Source: Liriodendron chinense
Lineage: Eukaryota > Streptophyta > Magnoliopsida > Magnoliales > Magnoliaceae
DNA length: 64,000 nucleotides
Assembly: GCA_003013855.2 (NCBI GenBank)
Contig: PVNU02001548.1
Coordinates: 1,860,001 to 1,924,000 of the forward strand
Direction: 5' to 3'
The position numbers and the translations under genes were made by a program. Positions 1-11,701 of the stretch are shown here, piece by piece. Each line of letters opens with the position of its first letter. Position 1 is the stretch's first letter. Under the pieces are notes generated by a model that ran no database searches, was not told where the DNA came from, and saw nothing but the letters and a program-made list of their open reading frames with translations.

Positions 1-884
1 TGTTTGGCAACTCTTGGTAGAACATATTATAGTTATCCATCCTATATGACTTCATGTATTGATGAAATATTTTGGAATGAAGGACTTTTGTCTTCTCTCG
101 TTTGTACCATAGTTATGTTGTGTTTGTTGCAATAAGTGTTGAATGCGCAATAATGTATGTTTCTCTTGTGATGGCCTTAATCATAATCACACCGCCTCGA
201 CTGTTGGCATGACATGTGGTTGGTATATGATGCTAAGTACAATACTTGGTTGTGACAATACGATGCTTAGCTATGACATGCTATAGTACTAGGATGATGT
301 AGCTTTTAAGTTCTTCGATTATGGAGAGGTGCCTTTGATTGTACTTCAGCATGGCTAGTATAAAAGGCATTTTCGAACTTGAGATGAATTTGCAAAGAAG
401 AACATAAAAAATCTATCATTCTTCAAATCTTGTTTCATAAATATAGGTCATATATAAGTTTCTGTTGGGGACTATAGGTTTAACTGTTGTATTGTAAGAG
501 ATATATGCCCCATCGCGCCCAATTGCCTTATGCTTGGTGGTGTTGAGTAACAATGATTTATCACTTGAATGTGAGCATCAGGTCACCCTTCTTGAAGTGG
601 TGATATCTTAGCTTCTTGTTGAATGTTGCAGATACACAGGTTAGTATAAGTCGAGGCGTTGTGGGGCCTTAAGTCATTTTTCATTGAGTGCATCAAGTTT
701 GATGAGATGAATCCTAGCATTACAGTCTCTGTTGCGGGATTCATGTACCCTAATCCTCAGTGAGGGTAGGTACACTTCAAAGGAGAGCACTATTCTAGTC
801 TTAGACTAAAGAGTAAGGTGCACCCTTGGTGGGCGTTAGATACGTGGTCTAATAGGCCTAGAGTGCTTAAGGGAGGTGTTTGTT
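1..884. other. Unassigned noncoding stretch
   Basis: AT-rich sequence with no supported reading frame and no domain I recognise. It abuts the decayed gypsy integrase at its right side, so it may be part of an LTR or of an insertion that cut the integrase, but I found no second LTR copy or terminal motif to show this. Confidence 0.4.
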
Positions 885-1440
885 TTATTCTTGCTTATGC
901 TTAGAGACTGTCTTCTTTAGTAGCTTGATAATTATTTTGTTAAACACTTCAACCAGTCCATCAGTGGCCGTATGGTAGAGTGTGCAGAATTGATGCTTGA
1001 TCTTGAACTTCTTCCACAACTTTTGCATGGTTGAGTTCTTGACCGACATGCTATTGGCAATGATGATCCCCTCTAGGAGCTCCACATGGTAGATGATTTT
1101 AATGATCCCCTCTAGGAGCTCCACATGGTAGATGATTTTGCAATGGATGAAGTCATGACATTTCTACCTATCACGTACTTTTGAGGCACGACTTTAGTCC
1201 ACTTTGAGTAGTCTATGGTGGCTAGTATTTATTGATGGTCGTGCAATGTTGCCAGGTTAATGGGACTAATGATGTCTAGGCCCAAAATAGTGAACGACCA
1301 GGAGGCAACATTTTGGTGTAGTTCTCTGAAGAGACGTGGATGATATCTTCGTGAATTTAACATTAGTTGACAATGGTTTACAAAGTGCATGGTGTCAACG
1401 ATCATCATCTGCTAATAGTATCCAATGCATTTGACACAAT
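885..1440 (-). pseudogene. Ty3/gypsy integrase fragment
   Basis: The minus-strand frame at 885-1124 reads like the end of a plant gypsy integrase core: a KFKIKHQF stretch, then a degenerate YHPQxNG motif (YHTATDG), then VEVFNKIIIKLLKK. In the family this part of the RNase-H-fold integrase carries the glutamate-containing end of the DDE site; here ExxN is shifted and the frame is broken, so the protein is dead. It lies downstream (minus sense) of the RT/RNase H remnant at 1731-2790, the expected RT-RH-IN order. An internal 40-bp duplication disrupts it further. Confidence 0.75.
1059..1138. repeat. ~40-bp tandem duplication in integrase remnant
   Basis: The unit beginning ATGATCCCCTCTAGGAGCTC occurs twice back to back with almost no differences. 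It duplicates the MELLEGII segment of the integrase remnant and so postdates loss of constraint. Confidence 0.85.
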
Positions 1441-1730
1441 GATACATGTTGGGGCCAGCTGGTTGCCCACCATATTCTCCTGGATGTGCTTCACATAGGG
1501 TATGTTCGAACTCTTACACGTCCAAGCAGGCACACAAGGACTATGTCATAGGAACGATAGTAGAGAATGTCATTGTGAATAGAAAAGTGACTGGCTTGTC
1601 GCCAAATTTCTATCTTCTATTTTGGGTTATTAAGAGGTGGTAAGAATTATCACTCTTTAATCTTCACTCAAGGGAAGTACTTGCAGGCCATGCCAATGAT
1701 GTGGCAAGATTTGGTAGCGTGTCTGCCTTA

Positions 1731-2217
1731 ACATTATCACGCCAAGGTACATGCTGGATGTGGATGCCTCAAAAGGATTTGATAAGCTGCTTAGCTTATC
1801 TGTAATAGGGCTCAAGGTCCAGCTTGTGGACCTCATACTTTTTCAAGAGGTAATTGATAATCAACTCATAGTATCTAGAGATTCTTCTAGCATTCACTTT
1901 CATCTCCTAGGTGAACTTAGGCCAATGATAAATGAATGGTGCTCCACTTCATTGTTTGAGCAAGCGATGCCTTGACATTATCACGCCAGGAAACATGCTG
2001 GATGTGGATGTCTCAAAGGGATTTGATAAGCTGCTTGGCTCACTGTAATAGGGCATAAGGACCAGCTTGTGGACCTCACACTTTGTAAAGAGCTAATAGA
2101 TAATCAACTCATAGTATCTGGAGAGTCTTCTGAAGTGCACTTTCATCTCCTAGGTAAACTTAAGGCCAATGATAAATGTGTGGTGCTCCACTTCATTGTT
2201 TGACCAGGCGATGCCTA
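1731..2217. repeat. ~243-bp tandem duplication in gypsy RNase H region
   Basis: Two adjacent copies (about 1731-1973 and 1974-2217) share the ACATTATCACGCCA start and the GCGATGCC end, with scattered mismatches. On the minus strand each copy resembles the plant gypsy second RNase H, with pieces such as LDLEPYY and AKQLI-like text. Both copies have stop codons. The divergence between copies shows the duplication is old. Confidence 0.75.
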
Positions 2218-2790
2218 AGGTGAAGGAGTATGATAAAAGATTCCCTTGAGAAGTGATGATGATGATTTCGGTGACCGCATTGGTTGAACATGTGGCTTCA
2301 TTAAAAAACATTTGTCATGGTGTGTGCATCTTTGTTAGTAGCACTTGCTCATTCGAGAAGTTGTCTGGGCGGACGTGAGTCAAAGGTAGGATGGGTTGCT
2401 AGAAAGTTTACTAGGGCTTGCCCTTTGACCACCTTGTAAGGATCGTAAGTGATTCTAAACTCAAAAGAGTAATGAACACTTGCAATGCAACTAAAAAGCA
2501 TAGGTTGGGACATTAAGAACTTGACTGACTCAGCTCTTAATCGGGGTGTAATTGTGTATTGCTCCCACCAGTGTGCAATTGAGGTAGTACAAAACATTCT
2601 GCTTTCTTGCCTCATTGTTCTGAGAGAGGAGAGCACTAAGAGAATTCTCACAAGCTAATGATGTAGAGGATCAAAGAATTGCCCTTGTTTGGTGCTGTTA
2701 GGAGTAAAGCCTATTTGAGCAACTTCTTGGTTATGTCAAATGCATTTTTTGCATGCCTTGTCACATTGGAATAGGCTACCCTTCTTCATT
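2218..2790 (-). pseudogene. Ty3/gypsy RT end and RNase H fragment
   Basis: The minus-strand frame at 2349-2651 ends with VVKGQALVNFLATHP, the hallmark linker after the RNase H domain of plant gypsy (Athila/Tat-like) elements (family form VKGQALADFLADHP). Upstream, in shifting frames to about 2790, are AFDITKKLL, NSLILYI and a degenerate ARKQNVLYYLN, matching the connection between RT and RNase H. Frameshifts and stops show it is not functional. It is cut at about 2795, where hAT-B-like sequence begins. The assignment to gypsy is firm; the lineage is inferred. Confidence 0.8.
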
Positions 2791-2799
2791 AAACACAAC

Positions 2800-2960
2800 C
2801 ATTGTTCAGAGTATCCCCGATATTATCTATAACTTCAGGTCAGTGATACTAATAACACTCGTAGTATTGGAAATTCTAGGTATTGGCGCCATATCGTCGA
2901 GTATCATCGATGCATCGATAGCAGTCTCATGGACTTCATACATAGGTATGAGGTCGTTGT
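2800..2960. mobile_element. hAT-B-like terminal fragment
   Basis: The stretch from CATTGTTCAGAGTATCC through GAAATTCTAGGTATTGG resembles the left part of the hAT-B copy at 10733 (ATCCTCGATATTATCT, then AACACT..TAGTAT, then GAAATTCTAGGTAT). It starts where the gypsy RT/RH text stops. No right end or target duplication was found, so it is a truncated copy or very diverged. Confidence 0.4.
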
Positions 2961-3448
2961 GTATGATGGTTATTGAGATGTTACAGGATGAACGATTTTG
3001 CTTATGCCATTAGTTGTAGTGCTTTATAGTAGTATTATGTTGTCCCAAGTTGTCATTTTCAGCCATTATTGGTTCATGTTGAATTTCGTCTAGAGTGTGA
3101 AATATCATCATCTCATAAGATCACTGCTTAAGTTGTTCAACGATTAAAGCTTTGGTGGTTATCTCCACATTGCATAAATATCAATACTTAACTATGATAA
3201 ATATGTATTGATACTAATAATTAGCATTTCTACATGTTATATAAATTTTATAGTTACAGAGGTGGCTGATCCAATCTTAAATGATATCTGAAAGTTCACA
3301 AACCCAGAATGGGTGATGTAAATCATTCAAGCTCTCAAAATAAAATGACGAATATGCTTTAGTTACAATTATTTGTTTGACATGTGCAACCCTCCATCAT
3401 GGGTGCAATCATCATTTGGTGGTTGAGACTAGCTCCCACCTAGGTTAT
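2961..3448. other. Unassigned AT-rich spacer
   Basis: No coding signal or repeat structure recognised. It may include the decayed right part of the hAT-B-like fragment. The last five bases (GTTAT) are the target site of the solo LTR that follows. Confidence 0.4.
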
Positions 3449-4948
3449 TGTAACACCCCAAGATTTCGGCTCCCGTGTACATCACAACGGCCGAATTCCC
3501 AAGGTTATTTGGAATGTGTGAGGGTTATACCCCTTACATAATCTTCACACAAACATGCACATTTCATACTATTTGGAAAACCATGAGCAAGACGGTGAAA
3601 CCAAACTTATATATTATTTCATTAACTAAACTAAATCATCAAACCATGTAACCATCATTCAATCAAACACCATGTTCATAACTACGTCCTCCCATTGGGA
3701 CTTATTACAATTTCAAATACTAAATAAATGCTAGAACTATGAATGACTATGCGGTCTCGTCTTCCACCATCTGCTCCCACGAGCCATCATAATCGTCTCC
3801 TTGAGGCTCGGGCTCTGAGGATCGTTACCTACATGTTCTAAATTATTTCCACAAAACACCGTCAAAAGCGGCATAGTGAAGAACTACTTTAAGGTTAGAG
3901 ATAATAATTGCATAAAAATCATAACAAAACATCCATTACTCTTTCTTAATGCAATGCATGATAATGCATGACCCAGCGTAGGAATCCGTAGACATGCCGT
4001 CAGGGGTTTTGGGACACGCAAGCCCATAATTTTGCCCGACCACGTGAGAAACGGGACGCTCATATCCCAAATCCACACGTGACAGTGTATGGGAGAAGTA
4101 GGACGCTCTAGCTTATTCTCAATTCCATACACCCACACGGAGCCACGTGCATGTATGAATTAGCCATTCTTTATTATTATTACCAATTTAAACCAAGCCA
4201 CTTATCGTCTAACCAACCTTTGGTACCACCACATCCTTCCTTATGGTTCATCACTCATCAAAATAGTCGTAACCGACGCATCACATCCCAGGATGGCGGC
4301 CCGTACTACTAAGCTTCATAACAACCATACTCAACTATCGTCTTATGGAGATCCTTAACAACTTTAGGAATAGTAATAATAATAGTAAATATAATAATAA
4401 TAGTAGTAATAAATGGATTTAACAACCACTTAATCGGGCGATCTTGATACCACCACCACAGATCAGGGTGGCCACTTAACCGGACAAGCTAAAAGCATCG
4501 TCTCAGGTTAGGGCAACCTTTTAACCGGGTGTTCCGATATTCATCACCACAGATCAGGGTCCATCCATATATATAAAGGAATATAGCAATATAAGAATCT
4601 CCATTAGACAATCACAACTATTCTTTATACATTATAGAAAGAAAGGTGGTCCCTTTAAAGATGGTTACACAAATCTCATATGTGCAACAAACATAATTCT
4701 ATTCCTTACTAGTTCTCTAAGTCCAATGAATATCCTCATCACCATGAGATGAAAAAAGTATCTAAAAGCATTTATATATAACTAAGGAGAGAACAAATAA
4801 ACACATGTAAACAAAAACACATAAGAATTATCAACCTACAAACATGAAATTATTAATCCAATCTTAAATGAGTTCTTTCCTTATGATCTTCGACTTATTA
4901 GAGATATAAGATGATGAAATAATAGCAAGATGGTACTCCTCTCTCTTA

Positions 4949-4994
<46 letters not shown>

Positions 4995-6159
4995 CCTCTC
5001 TCTCAAATTCGTGGGTGGGGGTCACCTTTGGCTAAGAGAGGCCCTATATATAGAGGTAGGGTTGGAATTAGGGTTTGGAGGTGCGTAGTAGAAATATGGA
5101 GAGGGATGTGCATGCGAGATCTTGTGTAACAACCTCTCGAGGTGGGTTTTTCAAATCTTAATATTCGGATGATCTTTGATCAATTTCAATCCATTCATCT
5201 TATCAAGCTCGAAGAGTAGAGTCAGAATACGTAAATTTCTTGATGATCCACATTCTAGATTGGCCGATCCTTAAAAATGGCCTAACGGGTGCTAAAATGG
5301 GCTATATCTCAATTAACGGTCTACGCTTGATGATCAGGGCCCAAATTTTGAAAAAATATGTAGCCATGATAGGCAAACAATTGTATAAAGTTTAGTGATT
5401 GATCGATGGTGAGGAATGCCTAGATCTGAAATTTTAACTTTAGGCGGAAAAGGAAGGGAATGATGTAGGATTGTAGATCGGGGTCCAAATTTTGTGTAAA
5501 CTCGTAGTCATATGAGTATAATGGGTGGTCCAAATTTGAGAAGCGATTGATGGTGAGAAGTGGGCAAATTGAGAGGTTCAAATTTGAGAAGAGTTGGTAA
5601 CTCGTTAATTTCTAGAACGGGATAACTTCGCGCATAAGAAAGAGGCTTATCAATGTGGGGCAATCAAATCACACTATTGGTCCATGATAAAGATGATCCA
5701 AGTCACTCATATGAAGAGAAATATTTGACTACGACTAACCATCTACTTTCCTCACTCGATGGACATGAAAATCAAGGGTTAAGGGCTGATTTGACAATTG
5801 GACCACTTCTACTATGATTTAAGGGCTGAAATTTGATGTGTATGGTTAATATGTGCCCAAAAGCTCAAATCTAGGATTTTGGGTGAAAGTGATCGTCAGA
5901 AACTATAATACTTAAAAATGGCATCTTAACTTAAGTTTAACTAATGGCATTTTCGTAATTTTTGCAAATCTTTGAGTTTAGTAAAATCTAACTCTTCTAC
6001 GTTGTTAATGAGGTCATTCTAAGCAACTTTAATTAAGGGTACACCATCTAATCTCCTGCGAATATCTCGTTATTTGAATTTTAATATCAATGGCCGGTAT
6101 TTAATAGAAATAAATTTCGGAAAATTTTAAAATAATTACGGTAAATTCGGGGCGTTACA
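3449..6159. mobile_element. Solo LTR 1 (Ty3/gypsy-type, 2.7 kb)
   Basis: The unit begins TGTAACACCCCAAGATTTCG and ends TTCGGGGCGTTACA, the classic TG...CA ends of a large group of plant gypsy LTRs. It is flanked by a perfect 5-bp target duplication, GTTAT at 3444-3448 and at 6160-6164. No internal domain or second LTR is present, so this is an LTR left after LTR-LTR recombination. Its right ~400 bp is clearly homologous to the right end of the LTR at 11702-14191. It carries a long CT microsatellite. Family name cannot be assigned from the LTR alone. Confidence 0.88.
4951..5004. repeat. (CT)n microsatellite
   Basis: A nearly pure CT tract with a few CCT interruptions, inside solo LTR 1. In the same position relative to the LTR end as the CT-rich tract at 13130-13170 of solo LTR 2, so probably an ancestral feature of this LTR family. 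Confidence 0.9.
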
Positions 6160-6164
6160 GTTAT

Positions 6165-6697
6165 GCACATCCTTTAATAATAGGGATTAATTAGTACTAA
6201 ATTTTTAGGTTTATAATTATAAAAGCAGCAATGATCTAAACACATCAAGCCAATTATAACATTTATGATTATCTACCACAATAATTGATGAAAAATAATG
6301 TTAATCTTACTAGTCAAAGCAATCATAACCTTTGATCATCATCTTCAATGATGGATCTGATTATCAGCATCAACGATAGCCATTGATAATAAATTTGATC
6401 ATCAGCATTGTTAGACATGGTTGATGATGGATCCAATCATCAGCGTTGTTCATCATCATTGATAATGGATCCGATCACTAGCGGATCCACGATGAATAAT
6501 GATTAAGTGATTATCAGGAGGGGTTTTTACTCACATGCACAAGCACGCTGTTGTGGCTGGTGGCCATGGCTACCGCTAGTAGTTGTCGATTTAGGTAAAA
6601 AGGGAGGAAAAGGGAAGAGGAAGTAGAGAGAACAAAAGTGGGGGAGCTAGGGCTTTTTATGTTGTGACTACCTCGGTCATTACCAATAGTGAGAATG
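6165..6697. repeat. Spacer with degenerate ATCAGCATTG/GATGGATCC repeat
   Basis: Between about 6310 and 6500 variants of GATGGATCYGATCATCAGCR recur at roughly 40-60 bp spacing, suggesting an old degenerate tandem repeat. The remainder is AT-rich, then purine-rich toward 6600-6690. No gene seen. Confidence 0.45.
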
Positions 6698-6752
<55 letters not shown>

Positions 6753-6759
6753 TGGGTGT

Positions 6760-6808
<49 letters not shown>

Positions 6809-6817
6809 TGGGTGTCA
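6698..6817. repeat. Duplicated (GA)n plus GCTTTGGGTGTC unit
   Basis: Two adjacent units, each a long GA run followed by GCTTTGGGTGTC, give a higher-order tandem duplication of about 60 bp. It produces spurious Arg-Glu (plus) and Ser-Leu (minus) reading frames. Confidence 0.9.
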
Positions 6818-6872
6818 ATGTGTCACTGCCTCGACTGCTAGTGGCGATGACCGTGGTTGTCTCTGTTATGAC

Positions 6873-7848
6873 CAGTGTTCGAAATATCAGTATTGTGTTA
6901 CATATCGCATCCTTGGAATACAAATACATATTGGTTATCGCATGGGATATATCATATGTATTGGGTAATTTATCAATCTTTTTGGGAAACATGGGAAAAC
7001 ATTATGAAAATGGTGGAATTTTTTAATGACACTTCAGAGATTTTGTTAAAAGAGACCTTAATACACACTTTTAAATCATAACATCTCAAAAAAAAAAGTA
7101 TACATAATAGGTTTCCTTTGTATAGGTTCCTATATTATTCATTGTTTGACTGAACTAATGCAACTATATTCAAATTGATTGCGTAACATTTAGAGTTTAT
7201 GTGATGATCATTTCATCAAACACTCTGAAATACTTCGAAATTAGTTTCAATTGACAGCTTGTTAAAGGGAAATTTTAAAAAATAATAATATTTAATAAAA
7301 TTTTAATAATATTTAATTAAAAAATGATATTTTTTCAAAAATAGACAAGCACTTTACAAAACAGTAGAACAACCCTCACAGTTTCCTGATTTTATGTTTA
7401 GAGTGCAAAATTGCAAGCAATTTAGAAGTAGGGGAAGTTTTGTATTTTCTCCAAATCGGACCCACCTACACTCAAATTTCGAAATTGAAAGTGTCGGTGA
7501 TGAACATTTCATCAAATAATCCTAAATACTTTGAAATTAGTCTCAATTGATAGTTGGTTGAAGGAAAATCTCGAGAAAAAAATATTGAGAACATGAAGAA
7601 CTAATGGATATTGAAATTAAAGCTCTAACGCCATGATTTTTCATGTAAAACATGAAGAACTAATGGATTTGTAACCATTTGACACTGATTTAACATAATT
7701 TCAATAAAAAAGGATCGTAATTTGAAATTTCTCACTGGATCAAACATGTGGGATGTATTGGCACTACCTATGTGTTTCGTATCGCACAGGTAGGATACAA
7801 GATATATCGTGGGATATATCGGCCAATATCATAATATTTAAAACATTG
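6873..7848. mobile_element. Non-autonomous hAT-B element, 976 bp
   Basis: Starts CAGTGTTCGAAATAT and ends in AAACATTG, an imperfect inverted terminus. The flanks are GTTATGAC (6865-6872) and GCTATGAA (7849-7856), an 8-bp duplication matching at 6 of 8 positions, as expected of an aged hAT insertion. Inside are repeated ATATCG/CGATAT motifs near both ends and no transposase frame. Ends match the better-preserved copy at 43937-46654. Confidence 0.72.
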
Positions 7849-7856
7849 GCTATGAA

Positions 7857-8181
7857 TAGGAGCGCGAACCTAGCCAAAGAAAAGAGAGGGAGAGGTAGAG
7901 AGGAGAGAGATGGGAAGAATGTATTGAACCGACAATAATGGGTGTTACTTGGTGGTTGGCCGATGATACCTACTTCCCTTCCCCCTTTTATTATTTATTT
8001 ATTTCTCTCTCCTTTTCCATTCCCCCCTTCCTTTTTTAATTAATTATTTATACCTTTTCTTTTTTATTTTCTCATTTGATCAGGGACCATAGTTGCCTGC
8101 ATATGTTGGCCACCATGGTTGGCTTCTAGCACTAAGGTTTTGATTAAAAAAAGAGAACAAATGATCGATATATTATTTATA
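7857..8181. other. Spacer, pyrimidine/AT-rich
   Basis: GA-rich then CT/T-rich low-complexity sequence. No coding signal. It ends at the left LTR of copia A. Confidence 0.5.
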
Positions 8182-8186
8182 AGTGT

Positions 8187-8792
8187 TGTGAGTAAATCGG
8201 CTCTAATCCCTAGCTAACAACAAACTCAGATCAACCCTAGGTGTTAGAAATTCGGATCTAACACCACCGCCAATTTGTGCGCTTTGCGAAAGTGCATTCA
8301 ACGAAGATAGAACGATAACAATAACTAGAATAGCCAAATAATCAAGCAAGCAACCACAAAACACAATATATTTAACGTGAAAATCCCTTGTGGAAAACCT
8401 TAGAGTTTTACAGACTCACCTTATTTGACTAAAGATGTATCCAATCTCCCTTGCTTGCGTGCCTTTATGAAACCCTAGATCCCTTAAAAAATCCATTCTC
8501 AAGCCCTTACAAATGTAGAAAACCTCTCCCTTAGCAAAATGCTTGCCCCTAAAGAGAATTCGCTCAGATTAACCAAGCTTTGATCGAAATTAGACTTTAT
8601 ATACATCACTTAAGCAAAACTGCGTAATCCAACAGTCACACCTTCGGTCAACCGAGATTTCAATAGCGAGTCACGGTCGACCATCAACCGCCCTCGGTTG
8701 ACCGTGAATATCGCAGTGAGTATTGGTCAACCCTTGAATTTTAGGGTCGAACCTCGAACTCTATTATAGCAAAATGCAAGGCATCCTACACA
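8187..8792 (-). repeat. Copia A 3' LTR (left)
   Basis: Begins TGTGAGTAAATCGGCTC and ends CATCCTACACA, matching the right LTR (TGTGAGTGAACTGGCTC ... CATCCTGCACA). Shared internal text includes GTTAGAAATTCGGATCTAAC and ACCTTAGAGTTTTACAGACT. A TATA-like run lies near 8600 when read on the minus strand. The next bases, ACAATCTCCACC, are the complement of a purine-rich tract as expected just inside a 3' LTR. Confidence 0.9.
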
Positions 8793-9340
8793 ACAATCTC
8801 CACCTTGACTTGTATTCTGCCAAGTCACCTTGAAGATCTCCCGTGCAATCTCCACCTTGAGCGTAGACTGCTCCCTGCATCCCTCCTTCTGGAACGCAAC
8901 TCCTTCCGCACCCATATGCGAGGGTGCTCAATCTCATCAATGCCTGGATGGATTTATCAAGCCCAAGCAATGCTTGAACTTCTCTGTGGTCATAGGCTTT
9001 TTCAACATGTCGGCGGTATTCTCTTCCGTATGAATTTTCTGAAAATGGATCTCCCCTGAAGTAATGAGCTCTCGTATATTATGAAACCTCATGTCGATGT
9101 GTTTGGTTCTTGCATGATATACCTGATTCATTGCCAGATGGATAGGGCTCTCAATATCACAATGCAATCGAATCGCCTCTTACTTCAACTCGTGTTCACC
9201 TATGAGATCTTTCAACAACAATGCTTCCTTTGATGTCTCTATCATAGCCATGTAATCTGCCTTGGTTTTAGACAATGTTATAGTAGACTGTAGCATAGAT
9301 ATTCAACATATCCGCCTGCTAATGTGAAAACATATTCCGT
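8793..9340 (-). pseudogene. Copia A RNase H / C-terminus
   Basis: The frame at 8937-9167 reads CDIESPIHLAMNQVYHARTK, then HIDMRFHNIRELI, then KIHTEENTADMLKKP and TTEKFKHCLGLI. This is the conserved end of copia RNase H and the polyprotein tail, including the HxxTKHID and ADxLTKP motifs (here ADMLKKP). Further right (to about 9340) broken frames encode the SKTKADYMAMIET-like RNase H core. Multiple frameshifts. Confidence 0.88.
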
Positions 9341-10732
9341 AATGGACCTCCTGTTGTCCAAATCACCTACATAATCCAAATCCACGTAACCTACAACTCC
9401 ACCTGAAGCTTCATGTCCCCCGAACATGCTCCCACTATCGACCATGCCCCTGAGATACCTAAGGATCCACTTAACAACATTTTAATGCTCTTTCCCTAGA
9501 TTCTCCATGTACCTGCTAACCACACTGATTGCCTGTGTGATATCTGGCCTCGTGCAAACCATTACATACATGAGACTCCCCATTGCACCCGGATATGGCA
9601 CCCGTGACATTTCCGAAATCTCTTCTTCTGTACTTGGAAAGACCTAACTGACAACTTAAAATGACCTGCTAGAGGTGTGCTAACTGTCTTAGTGCCTTCC
9701 ATGTAGAACCCCTCTATAACCTCTATACATATACCTTCTAAGAAAGCCACAACTTCCCAGACTCTTTGTTTTTGTAAATCTCCATTCTTAGGATTTTTTC
9801 GCATACGCCCAGATCCTTCATGTCAAACTCCTTGCTTAACAGAGACTTAAGCAAGAGTACCTCCTCCTTGTCCTTTGTAACAATCAACATATCTTCTACG
9901 TAAAGGATCAGTAGAATGTAGACCCGTCCTCAAACACCTTGTAGTATATACATAACAATTGTACTTACACCTATTATACCCAATCTCCACCATGTAGGAA
10001 TCGAATCACTTGTACCATTGCCTGTAAGACTGCTTCAGCCCATATAATGATTTCTTCAGCCTGCACACGTTGCCTTCCTTACCAAACTCTTGAAATCCTC
10101 CAGGCTACCTCATGTAAATGACTTCCTCCAAATTCCCATTAAGGAACGTCGTCTTCATATTGAGTTGTTCCAATTCCAAATTGGATTTTGCTACCATCGC
10201 CAGTGGCAACCTAATTGAGGTATGTTTAATTCCTGAAGAGAAAATCTCATTGTAATCTACTCCTTCCCTTCGTGAGAACCCCTTTGCTACTCACATTGCT
10301 TTATGCTTTTTGCCCTCTTTCCTTGTTAATGTTTTCTTTTTCCCATAGACCCATTTATACCCTGTAGTTCTCCGACCTTTTGGAAGTTCTACCAACTCTC
10401 ATATCTGATTCCTGTGGAGAGATTCCATCTCCTTTGCCATAACTGACATCCACTTGTCACCATCCTTTCCAACTTTTGCCTCTATAAAGGTGGATGGATC
10501 TCTACTCCCTATGAACAATGCAAATGATACCACGTCCTTAAACTCGTATTGAACCGGTGCTCTAATGGTTCATTTCTCCCTATTCCTGGTTATACTTTAG
10601 GTATCCTACTGATATTCTTTGCTCAATTTCTTGCCCTTGCTGAATTTCACCTTTAGTAACCTACTCAATTGGCTCCACTTGTACCGATAAGTTATCTACA
10701 TCACCATACATTTCTAAGTTCCCTATTGCAGC
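9341..10732 (-). pseudogene. Copia A reverse transcriptase
   Basis: Minus-strand frames carry the copia RT signature in order: WELV-like text with GRKV-like linker near 10400, LDVKTTFLNGNLEEVIYM near 10160, KSLYGLKQS near 10050, YVEDMLI near 9880 (family YVDDM, with Asp to Glu) and DMKDLG near 9830. The altered YxDD box plus many shifts and stops make it non-functional. Its upstream end is cut by the hAT-B element. Confidence 0.85.
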
Positions 10733-11577
10733 CAGTGTTTGAATTATCTCTAATATTATCGAAATATCCTCGATATTATCTCTATCTCTAGCTCAGCATA
10801 ACCGATAACACTGGTAGTATAAGAAATTCTAGGTATGAACAATGTATCATTAAATATTGCCAATGTAATGATATCGTCAATATTTTGAACTGTGTAAATT
10901 CTAAGCGTCGCTTGTATTGCTAATGCATTTATACCGCCGGTGTATCACCAATATTTTCGACTGTGTAAATTCCAGGTGTTGCTTGTATTACCAATGTATC
11001 TGCAATATTTCAATAACATTGCCAATATATTGATATTACAAAAAAATTGTATGTTAAAAAATTCCCATTTCATATTTTTTATGGGTGCATGATTGTATGT
11101 GACATTCAATTTGTCAACAATAATATTGATAATATCACGATATTATCTTTATTGCAACATGGCGATATCGATTCCACAATCGTTCGTTTCTTTTTCAGTT
11201 GTTAATGATTTGTTGGGAAATATCGTGTGTTGCCGATATTCTAAAATATCAATGAATGTTTGGATGGAAGGTTAAAGGTTGGATGGATAAATGGGATCGA
11301 TGAGATGGTTGGACTGATTACTTACAACATCACATTCTTTTAGGCCTTCATTAAATAGAAACCTATTATGTATGCACTTCTCTTTGCAATTTTTTTATTC
11401 CTAAATATGCAAATATGTGTATTTTAGCATCTCTTGAGGTTTCACTAAAAGATTCTACCTTTTTTTTTTCATTTTCCCCACATTTCCGGTTGTCAGCTGA
11501 TATTATCAGCGATATTGAAATTGTTTCTGTATCCCCAGCTAGCGAAACTTGTAGCAATACCGAAACTTTGAACACTG
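10733..11577. mobile_element. Non-autonomous hAT-B element, 845 bp, in copia A
   Basis: Starts CAGTGTTTGAATTATC and ends ACTTTGAACACTG, giving inverted ends that match the family. Flanks are ATTGCAGC (10725-10732) and GCTGCAAC (11578-11585): 5 of 8 positions match and all three differences are transitions, as decayed methylated DNA would give. It separates copia A RT from the copia A text around 11580-11700. Internally rich in GATATTATC-type motifs. No transposase. Confidence 0.75.
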
Positions 11578-11701
11578 GCTGCAACCTTTTTGTCCTTCAA
11601 CATAAATGTCTCGTCGAAAATAATATCTTTGCTAATGACCACATTTTGAGAGTCAGCATCCCAAAGCTTGTAGCCCCTAACACCTTTCTCATACCCAATA
11701 A
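11578..11701 (-). pseudogene. Copia A integrase-RT linker piece
   Basis: The minus frame reads IGYEKGVRGYKLWDADS, then VVISKDIIFDE and MLKDKKVA, the conserved FLGY...GYKLWD..SRDVxFDE linker after copia integrase. The frame stops at the junction with the solo LTR; its continuation (KDEARSQ...) lies across that LTR at 14197 onward. Confidence 0.88.

Noticed and set aside
6657..7026. Arg-Glu and Ser-Leu repeat frames of 111-120 codons on both strands
   Set aside because: Produced by the GA microsatellite; they run into the hAT-B element without any domain.
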